A stretch of 64,000 nucleotides of DNA from Prauserella muralis (GTDB lineage: Bacteria > Actinomycetota > Actinomycetes > Mycobacteriales > Pseudonocardiaceae): positions 372,001 to 436,000 of the forward strand of contig NZ_MASW01000002.1 of the NCBI RefSeq assembly GCF_003202285.1, given 5' to 3'. The notes below the pieces were generated by a model that saw nothing but the letters and a program-made list of their open reading frames with translations, ran no database searches and was not told the DNA's origin. The translations under genes were made by a program, and so were the position numbers. Each line of letters begins with the position of its first letter. Within the stretch, counting starts at the first letter, position 1. Shown here in pieces: positions 15,569 to 25,128 of this stretch.

Positions 15569-16588
15569 ATGACCGAGGAAACGACCGATCTCGCCACCCG
15601 CCTCAGGGAACTGGCGGAGAGCCCCGCGCCGCCGATGGCGCTCGACCTGGATGCCGCGAAGAGGGCAGGGCGGCGCAGGCGCAGGTTCCGCGTGTCCGCG
15701 GCCGCGGGTGGCTGCGCCGCGGTGATCGTGGCGGCGAGCGTGGTGCTGCCGCCGCTGCTGGACGGTCCCAGCCCCGCACCGCAGGCCTCCAGTCCCAGCG
15801 ACCCGGCGCGGCCGCCGGTGCCCACCGCGAAGACCGCCGCAGGAGCGAACCCGATGATCGCCAAGGCGGGGTTCGGCTGGCTGCCGGAGGTGATCCGCGG
15901 CGTCGAGTACGGCGTCGGCGCCCACGGCGACTACACGCTGGCCATCGGCGACGGGCAGTACCCGGCCATGATCTGGCTGGCGGTGTACGACAAGGAGCCT
16001 CCTGCCGACCGGCTCGGCGAGATGGGCGGCGAGGCCGTCAAGGTCCCCACCAAAGTCGGCGACCGGGACGGCTACTGGGTCACGGTGAACCCCGCCGACC
16101 CGCTCAACGGCGGCGACTCGTACCTGCGCTGGCGCACCGGCGACGGCCGCTGGGCGGAGCTCAACGCGTACTACCTCGACATCCCGGACGTGCGGCAGAC
16201 GCTCCTGCGCGTCGCCGAGGGCGTCACCGTCGGGGACTATCCGGTGCCGCTTCCGCTGCGCATCTCCGGCCTGCCCGGTGGCTTCCACCTCGCGGACGGC
16301 CTGCTGTCGCGCCGGCCCTCGCAGGACGGCGTTCCGTGGACCATGCAGCTGTTCTACACCGTCAACGGCGCCAACGTGGTCATCGACGTCCGCCCCGAGG
16401 GCGGCGGCGCGCCGGACGGCAGGGGTGAGCCGGTGTGCACCACGGAGAACTCCCTGCGGGCGTGTGTCCGGATCGACCGCCCGAACGCCGCGGACCTCGG
16501 TTCGATCGGCGGGGCTCAGGGCCTGCTGGACCGGATCACGTTGCTCGGTCCCGACGAGCGGGACTGGACCACGACGGTCATCGGCTGA
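15569..16588 (+). CDS. Single-pass membrane protein, candidate anti-sigma partner
   Basis: 339 aa. A short cytoplasmic N-terminus (1-40, ending in an RRRRRF cluster) is followed by one membrane segment (about 42-62, 'VSAAAGGCAAVIVAASVVLPP'), a Pro/Ser-rich linker and a large extracytoplasmic domain of unknown fold. No zinc-binding HxxxCxxC anti-sigma motif is present. Its place 2 bases behind the SigE-family sigma gene and its topology fit the membrane partners often paired with this sigma family. Control of the sigma factor is inference. GGAGGGG lies upstream of the ATG. Confidence 0.7.
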   Translation: MTEETTDLATRLRELAESPAPPMALDLDAAKRAGRRRRRFRVSAAAGGCAAVIVAASVVLPPLLDGPSPAPQASSPSDPARPPVPTAKTAAGANPMIAKAGFGWLPEVIRGVEYGVGAHGDYTLAIGDGQYPAMIWLAVYDKEPPADRLGEMGGEAVKVPTKVGDRDGYWVTVNPADPLNGGDSYLRWRTGDGRWAELNAYYLDIPDVRQTLLRVAEGVTVGDYPVPLPLRISGLPGGFHLADGLLSRRPSQDGVPWTMQLFYTVNGANVVIDVRPEGGGAPDGRGEPVCTTENSLRACVRIDRPNAADLGSIGGAQGLLDRITLLGPDERDWTTTVIG

Positions 16589-16598
16589 GCGGCCGCCA

Positions 16599-17786
16599 TC
16601 AGCCCCGGGCGCCGGGCGGGGCGAGTTCGGCGACCACCTTCACGGCGCGGTCCACATCGGACTCGGCGAGGTCGGCGCGCGCGGTCAGCCGCAGTCGGGA
16701 GACGCCGTCCGGCACCGACGGCGGGCGGAAGCAGCCCACCCGGATGCCGTGCTCGGCGCACGCGCCTGCCCACGCCTGAGCCTCGCCGGGGCCCGGTGCC
16801 CGCACCGACACCACCGCGCCACCGGAGCCGCTGACCTGCAACCCCGCTTCGCGCAGGCCGTGCGCCAGCGAGCCCGCCACGGTGAGCACCCGCTCGGCCA
16901 GTCCCGGCTCCTCGCGCAGCACCCCGAGCGCCGCCAGTGCGGCCGCCGCGCTGCCCGGTGCCAGCGCGGTGTCGAAGACGAAGCTGCGCGCCGTGTCGAC
17001 GAGATGCCGGATGACCCTGCGGGGGCCCAGCACGGCACCGCCCTGCGCTCCGAGCGCCTTGGACAGCGTGATCGTGGTGACGACGTCCGGCTCCCCGGCG
17101 AGGCCGGCGTCGTGCACGGCGCCGCGGCCGCCGTCGCCGAGCACACCGAAGCCGTGCGCGTCGTCGACGAGCAGCGCCGCGCCGTGCGTGCGGCAGGCCT
17201 CGGACAGCTCACGCAGCGGCGCGACGTCGCCGTCCACGGAGAACACCGAGTCGGTGACCACCAGCGCCCGCTGCTTGCGGCGGGTGGCCAGTGCGTGGGC
17301 GATGGCCGCCGGGTCGGCATGGCCGACGGCGGCGATGTCGGCGCGGGAAAGGCGGCAGCCCTCGATGAGCGAGGCGTGGATGTACTTGTCGGTGACGATC
17401 GCCGACTCGGCACCGGACAGGGCCGTCACGGCGCCCAGGTTCGCGGTGAAGCCGGAGGAGAACACCAGCGCCGCCTGCGTGCCGCAGAACCGGGCCAGCT
17501 CGTGCTCCAGCTCGGCGTGCAGTTCCGTGGAGCCGGTCACGAGCCGGGACCCGGTGGATCCCGCGCCCCAGCGCAGCGAGGCCGCCGCGGCGGCGCCCGC
17601 CACGCGCTTGTCCCGCGCCAGCCCGAGGTAGTCGTTGCCCGCGAGGTCCAGCTCGTCGGTGCTGGGCCCGCGAGCCCGCAACCGTCGCACCAGGCCGGCC
17701 TCGGAGCGCCTGGCCGCCTCGGCGTCGAGCCAGTCGAAAACCTCGTCGGGCTGGAGTGCGGGGAAAGCTGGACCGGGTGCGTTCAC
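16599..17786 (-). CDS. bioF: 8-amino-7-oxononanoate synthase
   Basis: 395 aa. A PLP-dependent alpha-oxoamine synthase that condenses pimeloyl-ACP or -CoA with alanine, the first ring-precursor step of biotin synthesis. Seen are 'NDYLGLARDKRV', 'GSTGSRLVTGSTELHAELE', 'DDAHGFGVLG' (the Asp that binds the pyridine nitrogen) and 'TLSKALGAQGGAV' (Schiff-base Lys). I use GTG 17786; the frame upstream overlaps the divergent gene's leader. No other bio gene is nearby. Confidence 0.9.
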   Translation of the reverse strand: MNAPGPAFPALQPDEVFDWLDAEAARRSEAGLVRRLRARGPSTDELDLAGNDYLGLARDKRVAGAAAAASLRWGAGSTGSRLVTGSTELHAELEHELARFCGTQAALVFSSGFTANLGAVTALSGAESAIVTDKYIHASLIEGCRLSRADIAAVGHADPAAIAHALATRRKQRALVVTDSVFSVDGDVAPLRELSEACRTHGAALLVDDAHGFGVLGDGGRGAVHDAGLAGEPDVVTTITLSKALGAQGGAVLGPRRVIRHLVDTARSFVFDTALAPGSAAAALAALGVLREEPGLAERVLTVAGSLAHGLREAGLQVSGSGGAVVSVRAPGPGEAQAWAGACAEHGIRVGCFRPPSVPDGVSRLRLTARADLAESDVDRAVKVVAELAPPGARG

Positions 17787-17830
17787 GCCTGGCAGTCTCG
17801 CACCGGGCCGATCGAGGAGGGGGAGCGAGG

Positions 17831-18568
17831 GTGACACAGGACGCACGACTTGCCGAGATGCCTGACGGCTGGACGCGCGCGCTGGCGGTGGTGGCGCATC
17901 CCGACGATCTGGAGTACGGCGGTTCGGGCGCCATCGCGCGGTGGACCGACGAGGGCCGGGAGGTGGCCTACGTACTGGCCACGCGCGGCGAGGCCGGGAT
18001 CGACGGCATGACGCCCGAGGAGGCAGGCCCGCTGCGCGAACGCGAGCAGGTCGCCAGCGCGGCCGTGGTGGGCGTGCACACCGTCGAGTTCCTCGACCAT
18101 GCCGACGGCATGATCGAGTACGGGCTGCCGCTGCGCAGGGACATCGCCGCCGCCATCCGCAGGCATCGGCCGGAGCTCGTCGTGATGACCAACCACCACG
18201 ACACCTGGCCTGGCGGTCAGTGGCTCAACATGGCCGACCACCGGCACGTCGGGCAGGCGACACTCGACGCCGTGCGCGACGCCGCCAACCGGTGGGTGTT
18301 CCGCGACCTGCTCGACGAGGGCCTCGAGCCGTGGCAGGGCGTGCGCTGGGTCGCCGTCGTCGCCTCGCCGGAGGCCACGCACGCCGTGGACATCACCACC
18401 ACCATCGACAGGGCCGTCGACTCGCTGCGCGAGCACAGGGCCTATCTCGCCGGGCTGGGCGAGAACGCGATGGCCGACCCGGACACCTTCCTGCGCGAAG
18501 CCGCCGCCGAGACCGGCAAGCGGTTCGGCGGCGGCTTGGCGTGTGCGTTCGAGCTGATCCCGATGTAG
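17831..18568 (+). CDS. PIG-L family deacetylase (LmbE/MshB-like)
   Basis: 245 aa. A zinc-dependent N-acetylglucosaminyl deacetylase fold. 'VVAHPDDLEYG' carries the AHPDD metal motif, and 'NMADHRHVGQATLDA' supplies the second HxxH-type metal ligand. The family includes MshB (mycothiol synthesis) and Mca (mycothiol S-conjugate amidase), but this protein lacks their exact motifs, so the substrate is open. The GTG at 17831 is preceded by a purine-rich GGAGGGGGAGCGAGG. It is divergent from bioF with a 44-base gap. Confidence 0.87.
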   Translation: MTQDARLAEMPDGWTRALAVVAHPDDLEYGGSGAIARWTDEGREVAYVLATRGEAGIDGMTPEEAGPLREREQVASAAVVGVHTVEFLDHADGMIEYGLPLRRDIAAAIRRHRPELVVMTNHHDTWPGGQWLNMADHRHVGQATLDAVRDAANRWVFRDLLDEGLEPWQGVRWVAVVASPEATHAVDITTTIDRAVDSLREHRAYLAGLGENAMADPDTFLREAAAETGKRFGGGLACAFELIPM

Positions 18569-18580
18569 CCGACGCGTGCG

Positions 18581-19933
18581 TCAGGCGTGCGCGCGGGACG
18601 GGCGGCGCCCCGGCCGCTGCTGGCGGCCCTTCTGCCCGCCCGCGCCCGGCTCCCTGCGCCCGCCGAACGGGGGCCTTCCGCGCCCCTGGGCGGCGCGGCG
18701 GCCGGGGTGCTGGGGCGCCCCTGAGTGCCGGGACGGCTGGTGCTCGGCCACCGGAATGCCACTGGGCCTGCGGGCGCCGGTGGCGCGGGCCAGCTCGGCA
18801 TCGCCCGGCATGACCGCGAGCTGGCGAGGGCGCACCCCCGCCTTGTCGGTCATCCGGCGCACGGTGCGCCGCTGGTCACGCGTAATGAGGGTCACCACCG
18901 TGCCGGACGCCCCGGCCCGCGCGGTGCGCCCCGCGCGGTGCAGGTAGTCCTTGTGGTCGGCCGCGGGGTCGACGTGCAGCACCAGGCTCACGTCGTCGAC
19001 GTGGATGCCGCGCGCGGCGACGTCGGTGGCCACCAGCACCGGAGTCCGGCCGTCCTTGAAGTCGGCGAGCACCCGGTTGCGCTGTCCCTGCGTCTTGCCG
19101 CCGTGCAGCGCGCCCGCGGCCACGCCCTGCGAGCGCAGCTTCTTGGTGAGCCGGTCGGCGTGGTGCTTGGTGCGCACGAACATGATCGTGCGGCCCTCAC
19201 GCGCTCCGATCTCGGTGATGACGCCCTGCTTGTGCTCGTGCGCCACCTCGATCAGGTAGTGGTCCATCGTGTCGATGCTCGCCGTGACCGGCGCCACCGA
19301 GTGCGTCACCGGGTTGGTCAGATACGCCTTGACCAGCCGCTCGACGTCGCCGTCCAGCGTCGCGGAGAACAGCAGGCGCTGGCCGTCACGCGGCGTCAGG
19401 TCGAGGATCTCCCGCACCTGTGGCAGGAAGCCCATGTCGGCCATCTGGTCGGCCTCGTCGAGCGCCACGAACTGGACCTGGTCCAGCCGGCAGGTGCCCT
19501 GCCGGACGTGGTCGGACAGGCGGCCGGGCGTGGCGATCAGCAGGTCGACGCCCCGTGCCAGCGCCTCGGACTGGCGGCCGAAGGCCATGCCGCCGACAGC
19601 CGTGCGGCACCACAGGCCCAGCGACTTCGCCAGCGGGATCAGCACGTCCGCGACCTGCATGGCCAGCTCGCGGGTGGGAACGAGGACGAGGGCGCGTGGC
19701 TGCTTGGGCCGCGCCGCGCCGCCGTCGAGCCTGGCCAGCAGCGCGAGGCCGAAGGCGAGGGTCTTGCCGGAGCCCGTCTGCGCGCGGCCGAGCACGTCCC
19801 GGCCTGCCAGCGCGTCGGGCAGGGTCGCCGCCTGGATCGGGAAGGCCTCCGTCATGCCCGCCTGCTGCAGCGTGCGCAGCAGCGGCTTCGGAAGGTTCAG
19901 GTCGGCGAACGATGTCGACAAAGTCGTGGTCAC
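18581..19933 (-). CDS. DEAD-box ATP-dependent RNA helicase
   Basis: 450 aa. Has the Q motif region 'FPIQAATLPDALAGRDVLG', Walker A 'AQTGSGKT', 'PTRELA', 'TPGRL', 'DEAD', the 'SAT' motif and 'HRAGRTARAG'. After about residue 375 comes a low-complexity basic tail rich in Arg, Gly, Pro and Gln. It would remodel RNA during ribosome assembly or mRNA turnover, as CsdA/RhlE types do. GTG start with GAGG 6 bases upstream. It lies downstream of the RIO kinase on the same strand. Confidence 0.94.
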   Translation of the reverse strand: MTTTLSTSFADLNLPKPLLRTLQQAGMTEAFPIQAATLPDALAGRDVLGRAQTGSGKTLAFGLALLARLDGGAARPKQPRALVLVPTRELAMQVADVLIPLAKSLGLWCRTAVGGMAFGRQSEALARGVDLLIATPGRLSDHVRQGTCRLDQVQFVALDEADQMADMGFLPQVREILDLTPRDGQRLLFSATLDGDVERLVKAYLTNPVTHSVAPVTASIDTMDHYLIEVAHEHKQGVITEIGAREGRTIMFVRTKHHADRLTKKLRSQGVAAGALHGGKTQGQRNRVLADFKDGRTPVLVATDVAARGIHVDDVSLVLHVDPAADHKDYLHRAGRTARAGASGTVVTLITRDQRRTVRRMTDKAGVRPRQLAVMPGDAELARATGARRPSGIPVAEHQPSRHSGAPQHPGRRAAQGRGRPPFGGRREPGAGGQKGRQQRPGRRPSRAHA

Positions 19934-20129
19934 TCAATGCCTCTCGGACGTGGCACGTCACAAGGAGGCCCGTTGCCCGGGTCCGGGCAGGTCGCGATGG
20001 TGGTGCGATGGGCGTTCACAGGGACGAACCCGGCGCAGGGCACGGACGGGGACCGCGCGCCGACTGATGGGTGGAGCACCGCACGAGGTTGAGCCGTCCG
20101 GTTGGTGGCGGTGCTCCGACGAGTCTACC

Positions 20130-21089
20130 TCAGGGCAGCCGCGCGGCGGCGCGCAGCCCGGCGAGCACCTCGCCGGGAGCGAGCACGTCGTCACCGAGCC
20201 CCCGGGCCGCGAACCACCGCGCGATCGTGTGCACGTCCCGGGCGAGGTAGCGCGCGCCGCCGGGGTTGCCGACCACGTCGACCACCTGCGGCAGGTCGAT
20301 GAGCACCGGGCGTCCATCGTGGACGAGCACGTTGTACGGAGAGAGGTCACCGTGGCAGAGCCCTTCACCGGCCAGCACCTCGAGCGCGGCCGTCAGGTCG
20401 TGCCACAGCGCGCGCAGTTCTGCGCCGGTGGGACGCAGCTCGGCGAGCCGGGGTGCGGCCGTGCCGTCGGCGTCACCGACGAACTCCAGCAGCAGCTCGG
20501 TTCCCACCCGCTGCACCGGGTACGGCACCGGCGCCCCGATCGTCCACAAGCGACTCAGTGCGGCGAACTCGGCGGTCGCCCACTGTTCGGCGATGAGGTT
20601 GCGGCCGAATGCGCTGCGGTTGCGCATCGCCCGCATCTCGCGCGAGCGCCGCACGCGCCTGCCCTCGAGGTAGCCCGCGTCGCGATGGAACATCCGGTGC
20701 TCGTCGCCGCGGTAGCGCTTGGCGGCGAGCAGGCACTCCCGTGAGCCGTCGGGCAACCCGCGGCGCAGCAGGTGGACGTCGGCCTCCTTGCCGGTCCTGA
20801 GCAGGCCCAGTTCGGTGTCGAGGGCGCCGAGGTCGGTGACCACCCAGGCTGGATGCGGTGCGGGACCGTGCCCGCCCATGTCCCAGGTGGACCAGCGATC
20901 GGCGCCGCCGGGCAGTGCCGTCTCCGTGTAGGCGTCCTCGCGCAGGCGGGCGAGGCGATGCCGCTCGTCCTCGGTGAGCCGCCCGCCGCGGGCAGGCTCG
21001 GGTTCGTCGTCGAAGCGCGGCCTGCGTGGCCTGCGCCGCACCGGGCGGTCGGGGACAGCGTCGAACGGATCGATGTCGCGGTGTCGCAC
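20130..21089 (-). CDS. RIO-type serine/threonine kinase
   Basis: 319 aa. An atypical kinase fold with the ATP loop 'TGKEADVHLL', catalytic Lys in 'LAAKRYRGDEHRMFH', catalytic loop 'HGDLSPYNVL' and metal motif 'IDLPQ'. This is the RIO1 pattern. The N-terminal 40 residues are strongly basic with a PxRRRP repeat. RIO1 proteins act in small-subunit maturation in archaea and eukaryotes; the bacterial role is unclear. The helicase begins 196 bases downstream on the same strand, so they may be co-transcribed. Confidence 0.9.
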   Translation of the reverse strand: MRHRDIDPFDAVPDRPVRRRPRRPRFDDEPEPARGGRLTEDERHRLARLREDAYTETALPGGADRWSTWDMGGHGPAPHPAWVVTDLGALDTELGLLRTGKEADVHLLRRGLPDGSRECLLAAKRYRGDEHRMFHRDAGYLEGRRVRRSREMRAMRNRSAFGRNLIAEQWATAEFAALSRLWTIGAPVPYPVQRVGTELLLEFVGDADGTAAPRLAELRPTGAELRALWHDLTAALEVLAGEGLCHGDLSPYNVLVHDGRPVLIDLPQVVDVVGNPGGARYLARDVHTIARWFAARGLGDDVLAPGEVLAGLRAAARLP

Positions 21090-21321
21090 TGGAGAGACTC
21101 CTCGTCGAAAACGGGGCCCCGCCAGGCGGATGCGTCAGCGCGGCGGGGCGGAACGGCGGGCGCGGACGGCACCCGGGACCGGGCTGGACATCGGGCACCT
21201 CCTCGACTCCGCCGCTGCGCGGCACCGAACTGCTCAGGTCACAGCGTCGCCGGGAGCGGCCTGTCCGGGCAAGCGAATTACGCGCCCGTCGCGCCCGCCT
21301 CCGATACGGCAAGCTGGCCCC

Positions 21322-22446
21322 ATGCGGATCATCGTCATCGGATCGGGAATCGCGGGAGCAGGCACGGCGTATCACCTGGCCCGCGCGGGTGCCGAGGTGG
21401 TCGTGGTGGACGCCGCCCTGTCCGGCGCCGCCACGGCCGCGGGCGCGGGCATCGTGTCGCCGTGGACCTCGCGCAGGCTCGACGACACCGAGCTTGCCTT
21501 CGCCGCGCGTGCGGCGGCCTACTACCGCACGCTCGTCGAGCTGCTGGCCGAGGACGGGCGCACGGACTCCTCGTTCGAGGTGGTCGGCGGCATGGTCGTC
21601 TCCGCCGACGCCGCCGAGCTGGCGGAGGTGCACGAGCGGATCAACGCACGGGCCGACGCGTGGCCGGAGGCGGGCGTGGTGAGCAGGCTGGACCCGGCGC
21701 AGGCCGGGACGCTGTTCGCCGCGCTGGCACCGGAGCTGGGCGCGGTGCACGTGTCCGGTGCGGGCCGGGTGGACGGGCGCGCGCTGCGCGACTGCCTGCT
21801 CGCGGCCGCCGAAGGACGGGGCGCCCGGCTGCTGGAGGGCAGGGCGGAACTGCGCGTGAGTGGCGATCGCGTCGCCGGGGTACGCGTTGGCGAGGGCACC
21901 GAGGACACCGTGGACGCCGACGCGGTGGTGGTGGCGGCGGGCGCGTGGAGCGCCGAGCTGCTCGCCCCGCTCGGCGTGCGCCTTGCCGTCGAGCCGCAAC
22001 GTGGCCAGATCAGCCACTTCGAGCTGCCGGGCGTCGACACCACGTCCTGGCCGGTGGTGCTGCCGCCGTCCAGCCACTACCTGCTTGCCTTTCCCGGCTC
22101 CCGCGTGGTGGCGGGCGCGACAAGGGAGGACGGCTCCGGCTTCGACTACCGGGTGACGGCGGCGGGGCAGCAGGAGGTGCTGCGGGAGGCGCTCGCCGTG
22201 GCACCGGGGCTGGCGGACGCGACGCTGCTGGAGACCCGGATCGGCTTCCGGCCCGCGACGCCGGACGGCCTGCCGCTGCTCGGCGCGCTGGACGGCCATC
22301 CCGAGCTGGTGGTGTGCGGTGGCTTCGGGCCCGCCGGTCTGACGCTGGGGCCGCTGGCGGCACACCTCGCGGCGGCCGTCGCGCTGGGGCAGCGGCCGGA
22401 GGTGGACCTCACACCACTGCGCCCCGAGCGGTTCACGAACCGGTGA
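21322..22446 (+). CDS. FAD-dependent oxidoreductase, DAO (D-amino-acid oxidase / DadA-like) family
   Basis: 374 aa. The N-terminal Rossmann motif 'IIVIGSGIAGAGTAYHLARAG' binds FAD, and the C-terminal 'GFRPATPDGLPLLG' and 'GGFGPAGLTLGPL' blocks are typical of glycine/D-amino-acid oxidases and DadA. The likely reaction is oxidation of a secondary or D-amine; the substrate is unknown. ATG 21322 starts right at the Rossmann fold. No Shine-Dalgarno is evident. The 3' end overlaps yaaA by 14 bases, tail to tail. Confidence 0.88.
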   Translation: MRIIVIGSGIAGAGTAYHLARAGAEVVVVDAALSGAATAAGAGIVSPWTSRRLDDTELAFAARAAAYYRTLVELLAEDGRTDSSFEVVGGMVVSADAAELAEVHERINARADAWPEAGVVSRLDPAQAGTLFAALAPELGAVHVSGAGRVDGRALRDCLLAAAEGRGARLLEGRAELRVSGDRVAGVRVGEGTEDTVDADAVVVAAGAWSAELLAPLGVRLAVEPQRGQISHFELPGVDTTSWPVVLPPSSHYLLAFPGSRVVAGATREDGSGFDYRVTAAGQQEVLREALAVAPGLADATLLETRIGFRPATPDGLPLLGALDGHPELVVCGGFGPAGLTLGPLAAHLAAAVALGQRPEVDLTPLRPERFTNR

Positions 22447-23176
22447 CCAGCTCCAGCTCCCGCTCGCCGGTGCGCTCCAGCGCGATCCCCGCCCTGCGGG
22501 CCACGGTCAGCAGCTTGTCCACTGTGGAGGGATCGGTGCGGCTCGTCGCGAGCACGGCGGCGAGCCTGCCCTTGTGCGCCTTGTTGTGGTGGCTGACGGT
22601 CCTGCGCCGCCCCGAGGCGTCCTCGGTGACCACACGCACCGTCACCGCGCCCGGCACGCGGGCCAGCGCCGCGTAGGGACCGGAGCGCAGGTCGACCACG
22701 AGGCCGGCGACCTCGGCGAGCACCGGTTCCAGCACCGGCCGCCACAGCGACCGCAGCGAGCCGAACGCGGGCAGGCTGCTGCCGCCGGAGAGCCGGTAGG
22801 CGGGAATCGGGTCGAGCGCGCGCACCACGCCGAACAGCGCAGACGCCACGGCCAGCCGCTCGCCTGCCCGCGCCAGCTGCGCCCTGCCGAACGCGCCGGG
22901 GTCCAGCGCGTCGTAGAGGACGCCGGTGTAGCGGCGCAGGGCGGGCATCGTCGGCGCCGTCCACAACCGGGCGTTGCGCTCGACCTCGTCGCGTTGCCGC
23001 TCCGAAAGGCCGAGGGCGGCCAGGCTGGCGGGCACGTCCGCGGCGAGGTCGACGAGGGCGTCGGCGAGCTTGCGCCGCACCGGGTTCAGCTCGGCGAAGG
23101 ACAGCTCGCCGAGGTCCAGCGGCGGTCCGTCCCCGCCGTCGGCCTTCGTTTCGGACGGTGGCAGCAGTACGAGCAC
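22433..23176 (-). CDS. yaaA: YaaA family peroxide-stress protein (UPF0246)
   Basis: 247 aa. The start 'VLVLLPPSETK', the 'LYDALDPGAFG' motif, 'LSGGSSLPAFGSLRSLWRPVL', 'VVDLRSGPYAAL' and 'VSHHNKAHKGRLA' are YaaA signatures. In E. coli YaaA limits free iron during hydrogen peroxide stress. I chose GTG 23176 because the family starts at this point; the open frame to 23293 runs through the family B repeat. It is divergent from proS, with the repeat between. Confidence 0.88.
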   Translation of the reverse strand: MLVLLPPSETKADGGDGPPLDLGELSFAELNPVRRKLADALVDLAADVPASLAALGLSERQRDEVERNARLWTAPTMPALRRYTGVLYDALDPGAFGRAQLARAGERLAVASALFGVVRALDPIPAYRLSGGSSLPAFGSLRSLWRPVLEPVLAEVAGLVVDLRSGPYAALARVPGAVTVRVVTEDASGRRRTVSHHNKAHKGRLAAVLATSRTDPSTVDKLLTVARRAGIALERTGERELELVTGS

Positions 23177-23209
23177 GCCGGACAAGGGTAGTGCGGCGCC
23201 ACCACGAGC

Positions 23210-23262
23210 GAGCCGAAGGGCACCGTGGGTACACGGCAGGTACCCGAGGTGCCCTTCGGCTC
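23210..23262. repeat. Dispersed repeat family B, copy 2 (inverted repeat)
   Basis: Arms of 23 bases start GAGCCGAAGGGCACC and end GGTAC. They are complementary with two mismatches around a 7-base centre. The element lies between the divergent yaaA and proS genes, so it is not simply a terminator. Confidence 0.8.
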
Positions 23263-23366
23263 GCGGGCGGACGGGTGGTGACGGGGCCGGCAAATACCGG
23301 TTGGAGCAGTTCGGGAGGGGTTGACTACCCTTCGTTCAACGCCTGCCTTCTTCCTAGGAGCACACC

Positions 23367-25115
23367 GTGATCACCAGGATGTCGTCGTTGTTCCTGCGCA
23401 CGCTGCGTGAGGATCCGGCGGACGCCGAGGTGCCCAGCCACAAGTTGCTGGTGCGCGCGGGCTACGTCCGCCGGGTCGCCCCGGGCGGCTACTCCTGGCT
23501 GCCGCTGGGCCTGCGCGTGCTGCGCAACATCGAGACGGTCGTGCGCGAGGAGATGGACGCCATCGGCGCGCAGGAGATCCAGTTCCCCGCGCTGCTGCCG
23601 AAGGAGCCCTACGAGGTCTCCGGCCGCTGGACCGAGTACGGCCCGGGCGTCTTCCGGCTCAAGGACCGCAAGGGCGCCGACTACCTGCTCGGGCCGACGC
23701 ACGAGGAGCTGTTCGCGCTCACGGTGAAGGGCGAGTACAGCTCGTACAAGGACTTCCCGGTCATCCTCTACCAGATCCAGACGAAGTACCGGGACGAGGC
23801 GCGGCCCAGGGCGGGCATCCTCCGTGGCCGCGAGTTCGTCATGAAGGACTCCTACTCCTTCGACCTCGACGACTCCGGCCTCGACCGCTCCTACCAGCTG
23901 CACCGCGACGCCTACATCCGGATCTTCCAGCGGCTCGGCCTCGAGTACGTGATCGTGGCGGCCACGTCCGGTGCCATGGGCGGCTCGGCGTCGGAGGAGT
24001 TCCTCGCGGTCGCGGAGACGGGCGAGGACACCTACGTGCGCAGCACCGGTTCGGGCTACGCGGCCAACGTCGAGGCCGTCGTCACGCCCGCGCCGCCGGA
24101 GCGGGCGCTGGACGGCCTGCCCGAGGCGCAGGTGCACTACACGCCCAACACGCCGACCATCGAGACGCTGGTCGACTTCCTCAACGGCGCGAGCCTCGGG
24201 CGGACGTTCACCGCGGCCGACACGCTGAAGAACGTGCTGGTGAAGACCCGCAGGCCGGGGGAGAAGGACTGGCAGCTGCTGGGGGTCGGCGTTCCCGGCG
24301 ACCGCGAGGTCGACATGAAGCGGCTGGAGGCCTCGCTCGAGCCCGCCGAGGTGGCGCTGCTGGAGGAGGCCGACTTCGCGGCCAACCCGTTCCTCGTGAA
24401 GGGCTACATCGGTCCCGGCGCACTGGCCGCCAACGGCGTCCGTTACCTGGTGGATCCCCGGATCGTGCGGGGCACCGCGTGGGTCACCGGCGCGGACAAG
24501 GCCGATCACCACGTCGTGGACCTGGTGTGCGGGCGGGACTTCACGCCCGACGGCACGATCGAGGCCGCCGAGGTGCGGGAGGGCGACCCCTCGCCGGACG
24601 GCGAGGGCACCCTCGTCGCGGCGCGCGGTATCGAGATCGGGCACATCTTCCAGCTCGGCCGCAAGTACACCGACGCGTTCGAGGTCGACGCGCTCGGACC
24701 CGACTCCAAGCCCGTCCGCATCATCATGGGCTCCTACGGCATCGGCGTCTCCCGGCTGGTGGCCGCCATCGCCGAGCAGCACCACGACGAGCTGGGACTG
24801 GTCTGGCCGCGCGCGGTGGCGCCCGCCGACGTCCATCTCGTCGTCGCGGGCAAGGACGACACGGTGTTCGAGGGCGGCGAGCGCATCGCGGCGGCGCTGT
24901 CCGAGCGTGGCGTCCGGGTGCTGCTCGACGACCGCAAGGCCACGCCGGGCGTCAAGTTCGCCGATGCCGAGCTCGTCGGCGTCCCGACGATCGTGGTCGT
25001 CGGCAGGGGCCTGGCCAAGGGGGTCGTGGAGGTCAAGGACCGCGCGAGCGGGGAGCGGTCCGAGATCGCCGTGGACGACGTCGTGGAGCACCTGGCCGCC
25101 CTCGTCGGCCGGTGA
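23367..25115 (+). CDS. proS: Prolyl-tRNA synthetase, bacterial type with editing insertion
   Basis: 582 aa. A class II aminoacyl-tRNA synthetase. The N-terminus '[27 protein letters not shown]', motif 2 '[20 protein letters not shown]', the inserted editing (INS) domain at about 225-385 and the anticodon-binding C-terminus ('[10 protein letters not shown] ... [26 protein letters not shown]') are all present. Length is normal for the INS-containing form. The GTG start has AGGAG 8 bases upstream. Confidence 0.97.
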   Translation: MITRMSSLFLRTLREDPADAEVPSHKLLVRAGYVRRVAPGGYSWLPLGLRVLRNIETVVREEMDAIGAQEIQFPALLPKEPYEVSGRWTEYGPGVFRLKDRKGADYLLGPTHEELFALTVKGEYSSYKDFPVILYQIQTKYRDEARPRAGILRGREFVMKDSYSFDLDDSGLDRSYQLHRDAYIRIFQRLGLEYVIVAATSGAMGGSASEEFLAVAETGEDTYVRSTGSGYAANVEAVVTPAPPERALDGLPEAQVHYTPNTPTIETLVDFLNGASLGRTFTAADTLKNVLVKTRRPGEKDWQLLGVGVPGDREVDMKRLEASLEPAEVALLEEADFAANPFLVKGYIGPGALAANGVRYLVDPRIVRGTAWVTGADKADHHVVDLVCGRDFTPDGTIEAAEVREGDPSPDGEGTLVAARGIEIGHIFQLGRKYTDAFEVDALGPDSKPVRIIMGSYGIGVSRLVAAIAEQHHDELGLVWPRAVAPADVHLVVAGKDDTVFEGGERIAAALSERGVRVLLDDRKATPGVKFADAELVGVPTIVVVGRGLAKGVVEVKDRASGERSEIAVDDVVEHLAALVGR

Positions 25116-25128
25116 CCTCGCCGCCTGG

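Noticed and set aside
16599-17786. The bioF-like gene as a serine palmitoyltransferase or 2-amino-3-ketobutyrate ligase
   Set aside because: These share the fold, but the N-terminus and the overall pattern fit 8-amino-7-oxononanoate synthase best. Some doubt remains because no other biotin gene is present.
23321-23344. TTGACT as the -35 of a proS promoter
   Set aside because: No acceptable -10 hexamer lies 16-19 bases downstream, so I did not list it as a promoter.
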